Shown: one piece after another, positions 5,767 through 14,285 of the stretch | How positions within the stretch are numbered: the first letter of the stretch is position 1 | How the letters are laid out: each line of letters opens with the position of its first letter | From: Bacillota bacterium | GTDB lineage: Bacteria; Bacillota; Clostridia; Christensenellales; SZUA-584 | Length of the DNA stretch: 64,000 bases | NCBI GenBank assembly: GCA_023408075.1 | Contig: JAEYKW010000025.1 | Location: 248,001 to 312,000 of the forward strand | Direction: 5' to 3' | Made by a program: the position numbers and the translations under genes | Notes under the pieces: generated by a model | The model's database searches: none | What the model saw: the letters and a program-made list of their open reading frames with translations, nothing else | Told to the model about the DNA's origin: nothing

Positions 5767-6977
5767 CAATTTAAACCCGCAAGATAACCGGTGGAAAAAG
5801 CGATCTGCAGATTGAACCCGCCGGTCAGCGCGTCCACGTCGATCACCTCTCCCGCGAAGAACAGCCCTTCGCAAAGCTTGCTCTGCATCGTAGACGGATC
5901 GATGCCGCGCACATCCACACCGCCGCGCGTGATGACGGCTTCGGCGATAGGCCTTTTGCCTTTCACGCTGAGGCTTAAGCCTTTGAGCGCTGCGCAGAGC
6001 GCACTGCGCTCCTCACGCGTGATCGAATTCGCTTTTTTATTTATATCGATGCCGCTTGCCGACGCGATTAAAGGTGCCAGCTTGGCCGGTACCAGGCCTC
6101 CGAGCACGTTGCCGAAATCCTTGTTGGCTTTTTCGGCAAAATCACGCAGCAACCGTTTGTCGAGCGTCTGATAATCGAGCGCAGGCTTGAAATCGATCAC
6201 CGCCGTATACCCATCGTCGCCGTCCATATAGGCGCTGGCCGACAGCACGAGCGGCCCCGACAGCCCCGTGTGCGTGATAAGCAGCTCCCCCTGCTCGCTG
6301 TAAACATGCTTCTTGCCCTTTTTGAGCGCGAACCCCACATTTTTAAGCGTGATGCCCGCATAGTCCCTTATATCTTCGACGGTGTCGAGCCCCACCAGCG
6401 AGGGGCACGGCGTTTCAATTTTGTGGCCCGCGTCCTTTGCAAATGCGTAGCCGTCTCCTGTCGAGCCGGTTGACGGATACGATACGCCGCCCGTCGCGAC
6501 GATCACGCTGTCGAACGCAAGCGCTTCCCTGCCGCAGATTACACCCGTCACGCGGCCGTTTTCAGCCGTGATATTTGATACAACCGTATTCAGCCTTGTC
6601 TTCACGCCCGTGTTCGCCAGCGCCTTTCCCAACGTTTTTAATACGTCGCTCGATTTATCGGAGACCGGAAACGCACGGTTGCCGCGCTCCGTTTTGACGG
6701 GCAGGCCGTTGCTTTCAAACCATTCCATAAGCTGCGCGTTATCAAACGTATAGAGCGCACTGTATAAAAAGGCGCCGTTGTGCACGACGCTTTGGAAAAA
6801 ATCCTCTATCGGCGCGGCGTTCGTTAAATTGCAGCGCCCTTTTCCCGTGATATACAGCTTTTTGCCGAGCTTTTCGTTTTTCTCAAACAACGTGACCTCG
6901 CGGCCGCTGCTTGCCGCCGCCCAGGCGGCCATCATGCCTGCGGGCCCCCCGCCGATCACACATACCTTGCGCATCAA
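5763..6977 (-). CDS. NAD(P)/FAD-dependent oxidoreductase (HI0933/YhiN/BaiN family)
   Basis: A 404-residue protein with a dinucleotide-binding motif at the N-terminus (VIGGGPAGMMAAWAAA), the family block LGKKLYITGKGRCNLTN (about residues 36-54), and the C-terminal FAD block FFAGEVIDVDALTGGFNLQIAFSTGYLAG. The length is typical. Members are flavoproteins; some have been linked to bile-acid reduction, but for most the substrate is unknown and I assign none. Its ATG overlaps the TGA of the RpiR-type gene (ATGA), so the two are translationally coupled. Confidence 0.92.
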   Translation of the reverse strand: MMRKVCVIGGGPAGMMAAWAAASSGREVTLFEKNEKLGKKLYITGKGRCNLTNAAPIEDFFQSVVHNGAFLYSALYTFDNAQLMEWFESNGLPVKTERGNRAFPVSDKSSDVLKTLGKALANTGVKTRLNTVVSNITAENGRVTGVICGREALAFDSVIVATGGVSYPSTGSTGDGYAFAKDAGHKIETPCPSLVGLDTVEDIRDYAGITLKNVGFALKKGKKHVYSEQGELLITHTGLSGPLVLSASAYMDGDDGYTAVIDFKPALDYQTLDKRLLRDFAEKANKDFGNVLGGLVPAKLAPLIASASGIDINKKANSITREERSALCAALKGLSLSVKGKRPIAEAVITRGGVDVRGIDPSTMQSKLCEGLFFAGEVIDVDALTGGFNLQIAFSTGYLAGLNC

Positions 6978-7840
6978 ATCTCTTCCTTGCCTGTATAAAC
7001 CTCAAACTGCTGCCACAGATCCTCCAGCAATTCGAAGTTCTGCTTTAAGCCATCCTTCTTGCGCATGCCGATCAGCAGCACGAGCGCATTGACGACGCTG
7101 ATGGGCGTCACGAGCGAATCGATAAACAGGTTCATATCCGAATTTACAAACAGGTTCGCGTCCGCCGCGTTTGCGAGCGGAGAAAGCTCGTTGTCCGTGA
7201 TGCCGAGTATCGTTGCGCCGTTTTTCTTTGCAAAGTTGACGCCGTCCATCGTGCGCGACGAGTAACGCGGAAAGCTGATAGCCACCACCAGATCTCCCTT
7301 GCCCGCGTGCAGCAAATGGCCGAATATATCGCCGCCGATGCTGGAGGACACAAGGCTCGTTTCGCTGATGATATAATTGAGATAATACCAGAAAAAAAGT
7401 GCAAGCGGCGCGCTGGACCGAAGACCCAGTATATAAACGCGCTTGGCACCGAGTATCATATCCGCGGCCTTTTGCATCATGTCGTAATCCAGCACCTCGC
7501 GGATGTGCCGGAGGCTCGTAATATCGTTGCGTACTGCCCAGCGCACGAGCTCTTCCTCGGACATATCCGAACCGAGCCCCATACGCTGCACATTTGTGAG
7601 CTTGGTGCGTATCAGTTCCTGCAGTTTCTTCTGCAGTTCCGGGTAGCCGTCATACCCGAGCGCACAGGCGAACCTGACCACAGTGGATTCGCTGACGCCC
7701 ACCGTCTCGCCGAGCCGTGATGCCGTAATGAAGGCGGCTGTATCGTAATGATCCACGATATATGACGCAATTGCACGATGTCCCTTGCTCATAGAGCTTT
7801 GCCGCTCTTTAATGACCTTTATGATATCGTTGACTTGCAT
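6974..7840 (-). CDS. MurR/RpiR family transcriptional regulator
   Basis: A 288-residue protein with an N-terminal helix-turn-helix (residues about 1-75, including TASRLGETVGVSESTVVRFACALGYDGYPELQKKL) and a SIS sugar-phosphate-binding domain (about 125-260, with VYILGLRSSAPLA and ISFPRYSSRT). This is the family architecture for sugar or amino-sugar phosphate sensing. It is placed in a row with surE and a carboxypeptidase homologue upstream and the flavoprotein downstream, with no sugar-catabolic gene next to it, so the effector cannot be named. Confidence 0.92.
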   Translation of the reverse strand: MQVNDIIKVIKERQSSMSKGHRAIASYIVDHYDTAAFITASRLGETVGVSESTVVRFACALGYDGYPELQKKLQELIRTKLTNVQRMGLGSDMSEEELVRWAVRNDITSLRHIREVLDYDMMQKAADMILGAKRVYILGLRSSAPLALFFWYYLNYIISETSLVSSSIGGDIFGHLLHAGKGDLVVAISFPRYSSRTMDGVNFAKKNGATILGITDNELSPLANAADANLFVNSDMNLFIDSLVTPISVVNALVLLIGMRKKDGLKQNFELLEDLWQQFEVYTGKEEI

Positions 7841-7890
7841 TCGGTTCTTCCCCCATCCGTCTGTTATGCCATATATTCTATCATATTCAG

Positions 7891-8667
7891 CTAAAAATGC
7901 AATTTTAATTTATCGATCCTGCAAGAAAGCGTCTCCATCCTGTCTCTTGCCGTTAGATCAAACTTGATCGGTGTCAGCGACGCATACCCCTGGCGTATCG
8001 CCGCGATATCCGTTTCTTCGGCGACCATTTCCTCACGCAGTGTGCCGGTCATCCAAATGTATTGCCTGCCGTGCGGGTCGTCACGCAGCTCCACCTCATC
8101 GTCGTAGGCCGTGCGGCCCTGAACCGAGACCTTCACGCCGTTGATCTTGCACAGCGGCAGGTCAGGCACGTTGAGATTGTAAAGCACGCCCTCGTTTTCA
8201 CCGTCGAACAGTCCGCCGTCAATCAGTCCCGCTGCGATTTCCGCGGCGCTCTCAAAGTGCTCCGCGAAGTGGGACGCCGTTGACACAGCCAACGCTTTAT
8301 ACCCCATGATCACGGCATCAAGCGCGGCCGCCACCGTCCCCGAATAGAGTATGTCCGACCCTAAGTTCGCGCCATGGTTAATGCCAGAAACAACAAGATC
8401 GACCTTGCCGTTTAATATATGGGCAATGCCGATCTTGGTACAATCCACCGGCTGACCGTCCACGACGTAGCAGGGTACCGTCTCCAGCCCTGCAGGCTGT
8501 GTTTTGGTCACGCGCAGCGGACGGTATATGGTAATGGAATGTGATGTGGCGCTGCGCTCGGATTCGGGCGCGACCACCGTGACATCATGGCTGTCCTTCA
8601 AGCGGGCAGCCAGAGTCCTTAAGCCTTTGGCATGAATGCCGTCATCATTCACAATCAGTATGCGCAT
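7891..8667 (-). CDS. surE: 5'-nucleotidase / stationary-phase survival protein SurE
   Basis: A 258-residue protein starting MRILIVNDDGIHAKG, with the metal-binding NDDG and the SGINHGANLG active-site block, as in SurE. It dephosphorylates nucleoside monophosphates and is metal-dependent. It is downstream of the carboxypeptidase homologue and upstream of the RpiR regulator on the same strand, with gaps of about 50 bases, probably one operon. Confidence 0.96.
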   Translation of the reverse strand: MRILIVNDDGIHAKGLRTLAARLKDSHDVTVVAPESERSATSHSITIYRPLRVTKTQPAGLETVPCYVVDGQPVDCTKIGIAHILNGKVDLVVSGINHGANLGSDILYSGTVAAALDAVIMGYKALAVSTASHFAEHFESAAEIAAGLIDGGLFDGENEGVLYNLNVPDLPLCKINGVKVSVQGRTAYDDEVELRDDPHGRQYIWMTGTLREEMVAEETDIAAIRQGYASLTPIKFDLTARDRMETLSCRIDKLKLHF

Positions 8668-8715
8668 TGTCGTCCTCCTGCCTCATTTTACAGGAGGGTG
8701 CTGTGCCTGTCAACG

Positions 8716-9855
8716 TCAGGCGAACAGCCACCACGTCAGTATGCGCTTGAATGCGTTGGAGAAATTGCGTTCCGCCACGGCATCCCCCGCCACAGCGTCC
8801 ACGCGGCCAATCTCCGCGCCGTCCAGCATTATGCGCAGATACCCAAGCACCTGCCCCTGTTCTATCGGCGCCGCAATGTTTTCGAGCAGCACGAGTTCTT
8901 TTTCGAGCGACCCTTCTTTGCCCTTCTCAATCAACGTGGAAAAGCCCTGCCCCGCATACACATCGATAAACGGCATCGTACCGCCCGCGATGGCCAGATC
9001 ACTGCCGAGCTTCTGCCCTTCCGTTACGATCGTTTTGGCCGTAAACCCAGCAAACGCATAATCGAATGCGGCTTTCGCTTCATCGAACCTCGCGGAGCTG
9101 TTGGGCGCGCCGAGCGCCACATAGATAAACCGGCCGCCGCTGCGTTTCACCGTGGCTGCAATGCAATAGCCCGCAGCGCCCGACGATCCCGTCGCGATAC
9201 CGTCGCATCCTTCATAATACCGCACCAGCCGGTTCTGGTTCACCATCTCCGTTTCGCGCCCGTCGGGATGCAAATAGTTCTCCATCCAGATGCCGCTCCA
9301 TTTGTAGAAGAGGTCGTGCTTCACGAGCTGCTGGCAGATCGTCGCCGCATCGCGCGCGCTGATTTTCTGCTCGTCCCCCAGCCCCGTCGCGTTCACAAAC
9401 GTCGCGCTGATGCCAAGAACGCCCGCCTTTTTGTTCATCATCTCCACAAACGCGTCCTCGCTGCCCGCCGCTTTTTCCGCAAGCGCAACCGTCGCGTCGT
9501 TGGCGCTGCTCACGACAGACGCTTTAAGCAGATCCTCCACCTTGTGCGTGCTGTTCACATCCAAAAACGCCTGCGTGCCGCCCATGGATGCCGCATGGTC
9601 GCTGATGGTGGCCGTGTCGCTGAGCGAGAGCCGTCCCGTCTCCTCCGCTTCCATAAACAGCAGTATCGACATCACCTTGGCGACGCTCGCACAGGGCAGC
9701 TGCTCATCCGCGTTCTTCTCCGCCAGCACGTCTCCCGAACCCGCATCGATCAGTATATAGCTTTTTGCATTTGCATCGAAGCCTTCCGCGTATGCCGTCA
9801 CTGTGAACGCAAAGATCATAAGAAACGCAAACGCGATCAAGATTGTCCTTTTCAT
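8716..9855 (-). CDS. D-alanyl-D-alanine carboxypeptidase family protein (DacF-like) with altered KTG box
   Basis: A 379-residue protein with an N-terminal signal peptide (MKRTILIAFAFLMIFAFTVTAYA). The penicillin-binding Ser motif SVAK is at residues 57-60 and the SAN motif at about 118-120. The C-terminal beta domain and final amphipathic helix (NAFKRILTWWLFA) are typical of PBP5/DacF enzymes that trim wall pentapeptides at the membrane. The third catalytic box, normally KTG, reads ATG here (DGIATGSSGAAGY, Ala at residue 221), so activity may be lost or changed. SD AAGGGG precedes the ATG. The gene is divergent from the NlpC/P60 gene. Confidence 0.9.
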   Translation of the reverse strand: MKRTILIAFAFLMIFAFTVTAYAEGFDANAKSYILIDAGSGDVLAEKNADEQLPCASVAKVMSILLFMEAEETGRLSLSDTATISDHAASMGGTQAFLDVNSTHKVEDLLKASVVSSANDATVALAEKAAGSEDAFVEMMNKKAGVLGISATFVNATGLGDEQKISARDAATICQQLVKHDLFYKWSGIWMENYLHPDGRETEMVNQNRLVRYYEGCDGIATGSSGAAGYCIAATVKRSGGRFIYVALGAPNSSARFDEAKAAFDYAFAGFTAKTIVTEGQKLGSDLAIAGGTMPFIDVYAGQGFSTLIEKGKEGSLEKELVLLENIAAPIEQGQVLGYLRIMLDGAEIGRVDAVAGDAVAERNFSNAFKRILTWWLFA

Positions 9856-9945
9856 AACCGAATATCCCCTTTTTTGCTTTTGTGATTAGTTTCTCCCGAA
9901 GAATGGGCAGATATTCTTTAACTGACTGTCCCGGCAATCAACAAC

Positions 9946-9974
9946 TTGATAATGATGTGAAAAAAATATATAAT
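9946..9974 (+). promoter_or_regulatory. Promoter placing +1 at or next to the NlpC/P60 start codon
   Basis: TTGATA (9946-9951), a 17-base spacer, and TATAAT (9969-9974). The ATG at 9982 is seven bases beyond the -10 box, where transcription normally starts. Confidence 0.75.
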
Positions 9975-9981
9975 CTGTCAT

Positions 9982-10680
9982 ATGAATACGATCACAAAAA
10001 TTGCGGCGGCAGCGCTGCTCGCGTCTGTCATGCTTCTCACAGCTTCGTGCGAGGCGCTCAGCGCCGAGGAATCGGAAAACGAGCGCGCATATTACGAACA
10101 GAAATACGCAAACGAGCCCGAGCCCGAGGGCGCTGTCGCGGCGCTGCTTGATGTGCTCGACTCCTGCGTGGGCGGGCAGTACATCATCGCGGGACAGGCG
10201 ACGCCTGTCACCGATAAGTTCATCAATGTGATGAATGAAAAATATCCCGATTATTTTTCAGGCGGCCGCCTTGAGTATTTGTACGGCGTTGCGGATAAAG
10301 CCGCAGCGCAGGGCTTACAATTTCCTAAGGACTATGCGTGGGATTGCAGCGGTTTGTGGTGGTATGCGGCAAATGAAGCGGGGCTGTATGACGAATACAC
10401 CGACCGCACCGCTAACGACACCTACTACGACTACTGCACGCCCATTGATAAAGAAGATTTGCAGCCCGGCGATATCGTGTTTATGATGGGGGCTGATGGG
10501 CATGTGTCGCACATGGGCATTATGGGCCGCCACGGCTACATCTATGAAGCGTCGAGCGGCTATGTGGGCGTGGTGTACAAGCGCACGATCGACAAGCGCA
10601 TATACAAAAACATCATCAACGATGATTTGGTCGTCAATTTGAACTGGAACGCTTTCGGCAGGCCGACGGTATTTGAGTGA
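9982..10680 (+). CDS. NlpC/P60 family lipoprotein, probable peptidoglycan hydrolase
   Basis: A 232-residue protein with a lipoprotein signal (lipobox LLTASC, Cys about 23). After a linker rich in E and P comes an NlpC/P60-type domain: DCSG with the nucleophile Cys near residue 118, and GHVSHMGIMGR carrying the catalytic His near residue 176. Such enzymes cut stem-peptide bonds in the wall; here it would be anchored outside the membrane. The ATG has no ribosome site and sits seven bases after a strong -10 box, which suggests a leaderless mRNA. The signal peptide begins correctly at this ATG, so a later start is unlikely. Confidence 0.88.
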   Translation: MNTITKIAAAALLASVMLLTASCEALSAEESENERAYYEQKYANEPEPEGAVAALLDVLDSCVGGQYIIAGQATPVTDKFINVMNEKYPDYFSGGRLEYLYGVADKAAAQGLQFPKDYAWDCSGLWWYAANEAGLYDEYTDRTANDTYYDYCTPIDKEDLQPGDIVFMMGADGHVSHMGIMGRHGYIYEASSGYVGVVYKRTIDKRIYKNIINDDLVVNLNWNAFGRPTVFE

Positions 10681-10863
10681 ATCTGAGTATATCCATCCGC
10701 TGGCTGCCGTGAGCAGAAACGAAGCGGAATGCTTATCAAACGCGGTCTGCCTATCTGGACGTGTGTGCCACCATATAAATGGCGGGCGTGCCGTAGACAG
10801 TCTCATATTTCTCCTCGCAGATAACGATCTGAAAGGAATGGACTGGTTACGACGTGTCGAAAA
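10681..10863. other. Non-coding gap after the NlpC/P60 gene
   Basis: I see no gene or clear terminator here. The remainder of the gap up to 11024 is occupied by a family B repeat (10864-10965) and a short unassigned stretch. Confidence 0.5.
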
Positions 10864-10965
10864 AGCGACTGGCTTGTTCGATTTTAGGCTATGTTCTCTC
10901 CCCCAGTCACCTAACGGTGACAGCCCCCAGTCCACCCTCAAAAGGGTAGTCCTCAGAGGAGGCCA
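10864..10965. repeat. Interspersed repeat family B, copy 1
   Basis: It carries the block CTCTCCCCCAGTCACCTA-CGGTGACAGCCCCC, also found at 18531-18565 and 49414-49448. Flanking GCGACTGG and GGAGGCCA make an imperfect palindrome. Confidence 0.75.
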
Positions 10966-11024
10966 AGATTAGAGGTTCTTGACTCTCTGGTATTACCGTA
11001 TCTAATCGAAGCTTTTATTTAACC

Positions 11025-11480
11025 TCATCCCATATTTTTATAGACCGCCCAGCTGTTCGCAAAATGGCCGACAGCCAGCACGAGTGTCGCTGCCCCGAGC
11101 CAAGCCGACTCAATCCATACGGCGATAAACGCAAACGCGAGCACCGGAAAGACGGCCATGGGTATGGGCATCCGTAAAACCGGCGCAAACAGCAGCCGAA
11201 AATCACGCCGAATCGCATATCTGAGCCAAAGCCCGTAATAGGCCGCAATGCATATCGTCGCCAGCACAAACCACACATTTATGCCGGCGACATTGATATA
11301 CCCCTTCGAAAACACGGGCAGCAGGAAACACGCCGCCTGCCCCACGCGCTCAAGCACTGTCATCAGCGCTCCCGCGCCCGTCACTTGCTCCGGCGCGTCT
11401 TTCGGCGGCAGCAGTATCATGAGCAGATTCGGCAGCAATATGATGCCTGTGATCAGCAAACCTGTCAGCGAAAATCCCAT
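11025..11480 (-). CDS. Membrane protein of unknown function (PadR operon)
   Basis: A 151-residue protein with about five membrane helices and no family I recognise. It is preceded by AGGAGGGAGG at good spacing. It is third in an operon after a PadR regulator and an iron-sulfur membrane protein (gap of 18 bases), so it probably works with that protein. Confidence 0.78.
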   Translation of the reverse strand: MGFSLTGLLITGIILLPNLLMILLPPKDAPEQVTGAGALMTVLERVGQAACFLLPVFSKGYINVAGINVWFVLATICIAAYYGLWLRYAIRRDFRLLFAPVLRMPIPMAVFPVLAFAFIAVWIESAWLGAATLVLAVGHFANSWAVYKNMG

Positions 11481-11498
11481 CAGCAGCCTCCCTCCTGA

Positions 11499-12272
11499 TT
11501 ACGCATTATGCCCGCTTATAACTTTATTATCGGTATTGATTCTTTTATCTCCCGTCCGTATGCCGAAGCGCAATACGCCTTTGGCACAGCTTTTCACGCA
11601 CGCACCGCACAAAATGCAGTCGGACAGCTCGATGCTGCCCTGCTGCAGCGCCGTGCCGACAGACAAGCTCATCGGGCAGGCCTGGCTGCATTTTTCGCAG
11701 CTGATGCATTTATCGGCCTGGGCTTTGATGCGCAGCTGCGGCAGCTTTAAGAGCTTGCCCGCCGCGTAGCCGCCCGCAAGAAACGGCGCCATCCAGCAAA
11801 AGCTGTGGCATGCGCCGCGTCTGCCGACAAGCAGATTCGTCACAATAAAAACGGCCAGCACGAGGTAATACATGATGTATTTGAGCGGCATATCGACGGA
11901 TACACCCGATTCGGTGAAAAACAGGAAATCCACTTTTTTGACGCCGCCCGCTATCACAAAGCCTATCACAAGCACAGCCGCCCATACCGCAAAGATGATA
12001 TACCTTGCCATCCTGAGCTTTGTAATGTTGACCGGCTTGTTGTTCGCTTTCGCGCAGAAATCGCCCAAGGCCGACATCGGGCACACCCAGCCGCACCACG
12101 CACGGCCAAGGAACATCCCGGTTATAAACATCGCGGCAAACAGCATCAAACTGCCCGTCATCACGCCGTCCATCGCGCCGAAAACCGGCACGACCGGTGA
12201 CAGGAAATTCAATATCACCGGAAACAGCATCAGGCTGATGAGCGTCAGCACCGTTCTCACTTTAAACTTCAT
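11499..12272 (-). CDS. 4Fe-4S membrane protein, NapH/CcoG-like
   Basis: A 257-residue protein with about five membrane helices, a CGWVCP motif after the second helix, a CHSFC motif near residue 165, and two C-terminal ferredoxin clusters (CISCEKCSQACP and CILCGACVKSCAKG). NapH-type proteins pass electrons across or along the membrane. No reductase lies nearby, so the electron acceptor is unknown. Its ATG overlaps the PadR stop codon by four bases, which implies coupled translation and control by the PadR protein. Confidence 0.9.
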   Translation of the reverse strand: MKFKVRTVLTLISLMLFPVILNFLSPVVPVFGAMDGVMTGSLMLFAAMFITGMFLGRAWCGWVCPMSALGDFCAKANNKPVNITKLRMARYIIFAVWAAVLVIGFVIAGGVKKVDFLFFTESGVSVDMPLKYIMYYLVLAVFIVTNLLVGRRGACHSFCWMAPFLAGGYAAGKLLKLPQLRIKAQADKCISCEKCSQACPMSLSVGTALQQGSIELSDCILCGACVKSCAKGVLRFGIRTGDKRINTDNKVISGHNA

Positions 12273-12808
12273 TTTTCTTTTCCCTCCAAATAGTCAAGCG
12301 TCTCGTCGCACCATTCGATATAGGCGCCGTAGGCTTTTTGCCCGAAGGCGACCACGCGCAGCACATCCATATGGTTGTCAAAGTCCGCGATGCTGCGCAG
12401 CTCCTTCTCAAAGCCGTTCAGTATGGCCAGCTGCTTTTGCTGAGACTCCAAATAAGTGCGAACATGCTTTTTGATCACGTCGGTGCCGGTTTGTCCCGAG
12501 AAATACATCTTAAGCAGCAGTTCGATGCGGAATGTCTCCTTTTCCACCGGCGCTTCGAGCCACGCTTTGAGCGCCGCTTGGCCCGCCTGCGTGAGGGCAT
12601 ACGTGACCTTGGCGCGTCCCTCGCTGCTTTTGTCCGCCGTGATCAGCTTTTCATCCGTCAGCGCTTTGAGCATCGGATAAAGCTGCCCGTAGCTTTCGTT
12701 CCAGAAGAAGCTGAACCGGATATCGATGATCTTTTTGATGTCATAGCCCGTCATCGGCCCTTCCGTGAGCAACCCGAGTATCACAAATTGCGTTTTGCTG
12801 TTTCTCAT
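12269..12808 (-). CDS. PadR family transcriptional regulator
   Basis: A 179-residue protein with the PadR N-terminal winged helix (FVILGLLTEGPMTGYDIKKII ... GQLYPMLKALTDEKLI) and the C-terminal helical half (Vir_C type). It is first in an operon with the iron-sulfur membrane protein and the 151-residue membrane protein. The palindrome AGATATATCT between promoter and start is the likely operator. Confidence 0.93.
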   Translation of the reverse strand: MRNSKTQFVILGLLTEGPMTGYDIKKIIDIRFSFFWNESYGQLYPMLKALTDEKLITADKSSEGRAKVTYALTQAGQAALKAWLEAPVEKETFRIELLLKMYFSGQTGTDVIKKHVRTYLESQQKQLAILNGFEKELRSIADFDNHMDVLRVVAFGQKAYGAYIEWCDETLDYLEGKEK

Positions 12809-12829
12809 ACGTGCATCCTCATATCTTTC

Positions 12830-12839
12830 AGATATATCT
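12830..12839. promoter_or_regulatory. Candidate PadR operator
   Basis: A perfect palindrome AGATATATCT lies just downstream of the -10 box of the padR operon. Binding is inferred from position. Confidence 0.5.
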
Positions 12840-12848
12840 TATAGATGT

Positions 12849-12877
12849 ATTGTATCGGCGTTGATCTGTTTTGTCAA
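12849..12877 (-). promoter_or_regulatory. Promoter of the PadR operon
   Basis: TTGACA (12877-12872), a 17-base spacer, TACAAT (12854-12849). Confidence 0.82.
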
Positions 12878-12882
12878 TAAAT

Positions 12883-12910
12883 AAAAAAGCGCCTGCATGT
12901 GCAAACGCCC
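12883..12910 (-). terminator. Terminator of the 92-residue membrane protein gene
   Basis: An imperfect stem (GGGCGTTTGCA / TGCAGGCGC on minus) followed by T6. It lies just downstream of the gene ending at 12928 and just upstream of the padR promoter. Confidence 0.7.
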
Positions 12911-12927
12911 AACATAAAGTAAATATA

Positions 12928-13206
12928 TTATCTTAGCGGTTTGATTTTACGCTTGGTCTTGCCGCAGCGAAGCAGGATGAAGATCATCACGATGAAAACG
13001 GCGGTAAAGAAGGCAATGCCTATCAGCCCCTGCATCGGTTTGGGTATCACGTCTGCGAGGGATTCCGCCGGGTATATGAACAGTGCTGTGAAAAGAGCGG
13101 ATGTCACCATCAATGCGGCAGCCCCCTTCCATATACGTTTCTTGATACAATATATTAAGCCCGGCACAGCGATATTCTCCGGGAAAAGAATTAAAAGAGG
13201 CCGCAC
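12928..13206 (-). CDS. Small membrane protein, possibly 5'-truncated
   Basis: About 92 residues from the first usable start (GTG 13206), with two to three hydrophobic segments and a basic tail (RRCGKTKRKIKPLR-like). The frame stays open upstream into a repeat element at 13261-13300, and no good ribosome site is seen, so the real start is uncertain and the front may have been lost. A terminator follows the stop, which supports a real transcript. No family recognised. An overlapping ORF in another frame (12947-13351) looks spurious. Confidence 0.55.
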   Translation of the reverse strand: MRPLLILFPENIAVPGLIYCIKKRIWKGAAALMVTSALFTALFIYPAESLADVIPKPMQGLIGIAFFTAVFIVMIFILLRCGKTKRKIKPLR

Positions 13207-13260
13207 AGCTTGATGAAAAGCTCCACCCAGACATGCACTCCATGTATTTATGATCTCCGA

Positions 13261-13300
13261 CCGTGGGATTCCTCTTCCGCTTGCGCTCCATCGGAATGAC
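13261..13300. repeat. Interspersed repeat family C, copy 1
   Basis: The block GTGGGATTCCTCTTCCGCTT then GCGCTCCATCGGAATGAC is shared with 34000-34063 and 56698-56759. Confidence 0.75.
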
Positions 13301-13345
13301 TTTTGACTTTGTCGGGGATGATGAGATGATTGTCAAATACGAGGC

Positions 13346-13390
13346 CCTCATCCGTTACGGCGCGCCACCTTCCCCCGAGGGGAAAGGCTT
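13346..13390. repeat. Interspersed repeat family A, 3' fragment
   Basis: CCCTCATCCG...GGCGCGCCACCTTC..CC-GAGGGGAAAGGCTT matches the right end of the family A copies at 33819 and 34121. Confidence 0.65.
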
Positions 13391-13410
13391 AATTCGAAGC
13401 GCATGCAAAT

Positions 13411-13435
13411 AAAAAAGCGCTTCGCAGTGAAGCGC
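13411..13435 (-). terminator. Terminator of deoB-punA
   Basis: GCGCTTC and GAAGCGC arms (13417-13435) with T6 on the minus strand (13416-13411), 22 bases after the punA stop. Confidence 0.88.
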
Positions 13436-13457
13436 CTTCAGGATAACAGCTTTAGAC

Positions 13458-14282
13458 TCACATGACCGCGACGCGCTCAATGAATCCGTCAATCACCGTG
13501 CGTATGCGGTCCGCCGCGACGCGTCCCGTCTCCATCACTTCCTCATGCGCGAGCGGCTGATCGAGTATGCCCGCCGCCATGTTCGTGATGCACGACAACG
13601 CCGCCGCTTTGACGCCCGCATGCGCCGACGCGATGATCTCCGGCGCGGTAGACATGCCGACCGCGTCCGCACCGAGTACACGCAGCGCTTTGATCTCCGC
13701 CGGCGTTTCATACGACGGCCCCGACATCATCGCATATATGCCCATTTTGATCTCGATGCCGTTGGCGGCCGCCGCGTCCGCAAGCGCCTGATTGAGGCCT
13801 GCGTCATACGCAAACGACATATCCGGGAAACGCGGCCCGAAATCATCCAAATTGGCGCCGATGAGCGGATTTAAGAACGTGAAATTGATATGATCCTTAA
13901 TGATCATGATATCTCCCGGCCTATACCCTGTGTTCACGCCGCCTGCCGCATTAGTGAGCAGCAGCTTTTTGATGCCGAGCTTAATCAGCGCGCGCAGCGG
14001 TATCACCGTTTCGGCTGCCGTATACCCTTCATAACAGTGAAAGCGCCCCTGCATGCAGACGATATCAACACCGTGCCTGCTGCCGAACACGAGCCGCGCC
14101 GCATGCCCGGGCGCGGTGGATGCCGGAAATCCCGGGATGGCCGCATACGGCACCGTCTGCGCGTTGTCGAGCGCATCCGCGTAATCGCCGAGGCCGCTGC
14201 CGAGCACCACACAGACCTGAGGCCTCTGCGCCGTCAGCTTGCTGAGCGTTTCATAGGCAATATGAATTCTTTCCTTTGTCAT
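13458..14282 (-). CDS. punA: Purine-nucleoside phosphorylase
   Basis: A 274-residue protein of the trimeric PNP family, which splits inosine, guanosine and their deoxy forms with phosphate. Landmarks are VVLGSGLGDYADAL at residues 24-37 (phosphate loop), GRFHCYEGY near residue 88, LLTNAAGGVN near residue 112 and GPSYETPAEI near residue 190. It starts three bases after the deoB stop, so the two form a nucleoside-salvage operon. Confidence 0.95.
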   Translation of the reverse strand: MTKERIHIAYETLSKLTAQRPQVCVVLGSGLGDYADALDNAQTVPYAAIPGFPASTAPGHAARLVFGSRHGVDIVCMQGRFHCYEGYTAAETVIPLRALIKLGIKKLLLTNAAGGVNTGYRPGDIMIIKDHINFTFLNPLIGANLDDFGPRFPDMSFAYDAGLNQALADAAAANGIEIKMGIYAMMSGPSYETPAEIKALRVLGADAVGMSTAPEIIASAHAGVKAAALSCITNMAAGILDQPLAHEEVMETGRVAADRIRTVIDGFIERVAVM

Positions 14283-14285
14283 TTC

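Noticed and set aside
8632..9885. 417-codon plus-strand ORF
   Set aside because: It is an Arg/His-rich shadow of the carboxypeptidase gene; the real gene has a signal peptide and catalytic motifs.
12947..13351. 134-codon ORF on the minus strand overlapping the 92-residue membrane protein gene
   Set aside because: It runs through a family C repeat, has no family resemblance, and its Arg/His-rich composition is that of a shifted frame. The overlapping frame has membrane helices and a terminator after it.
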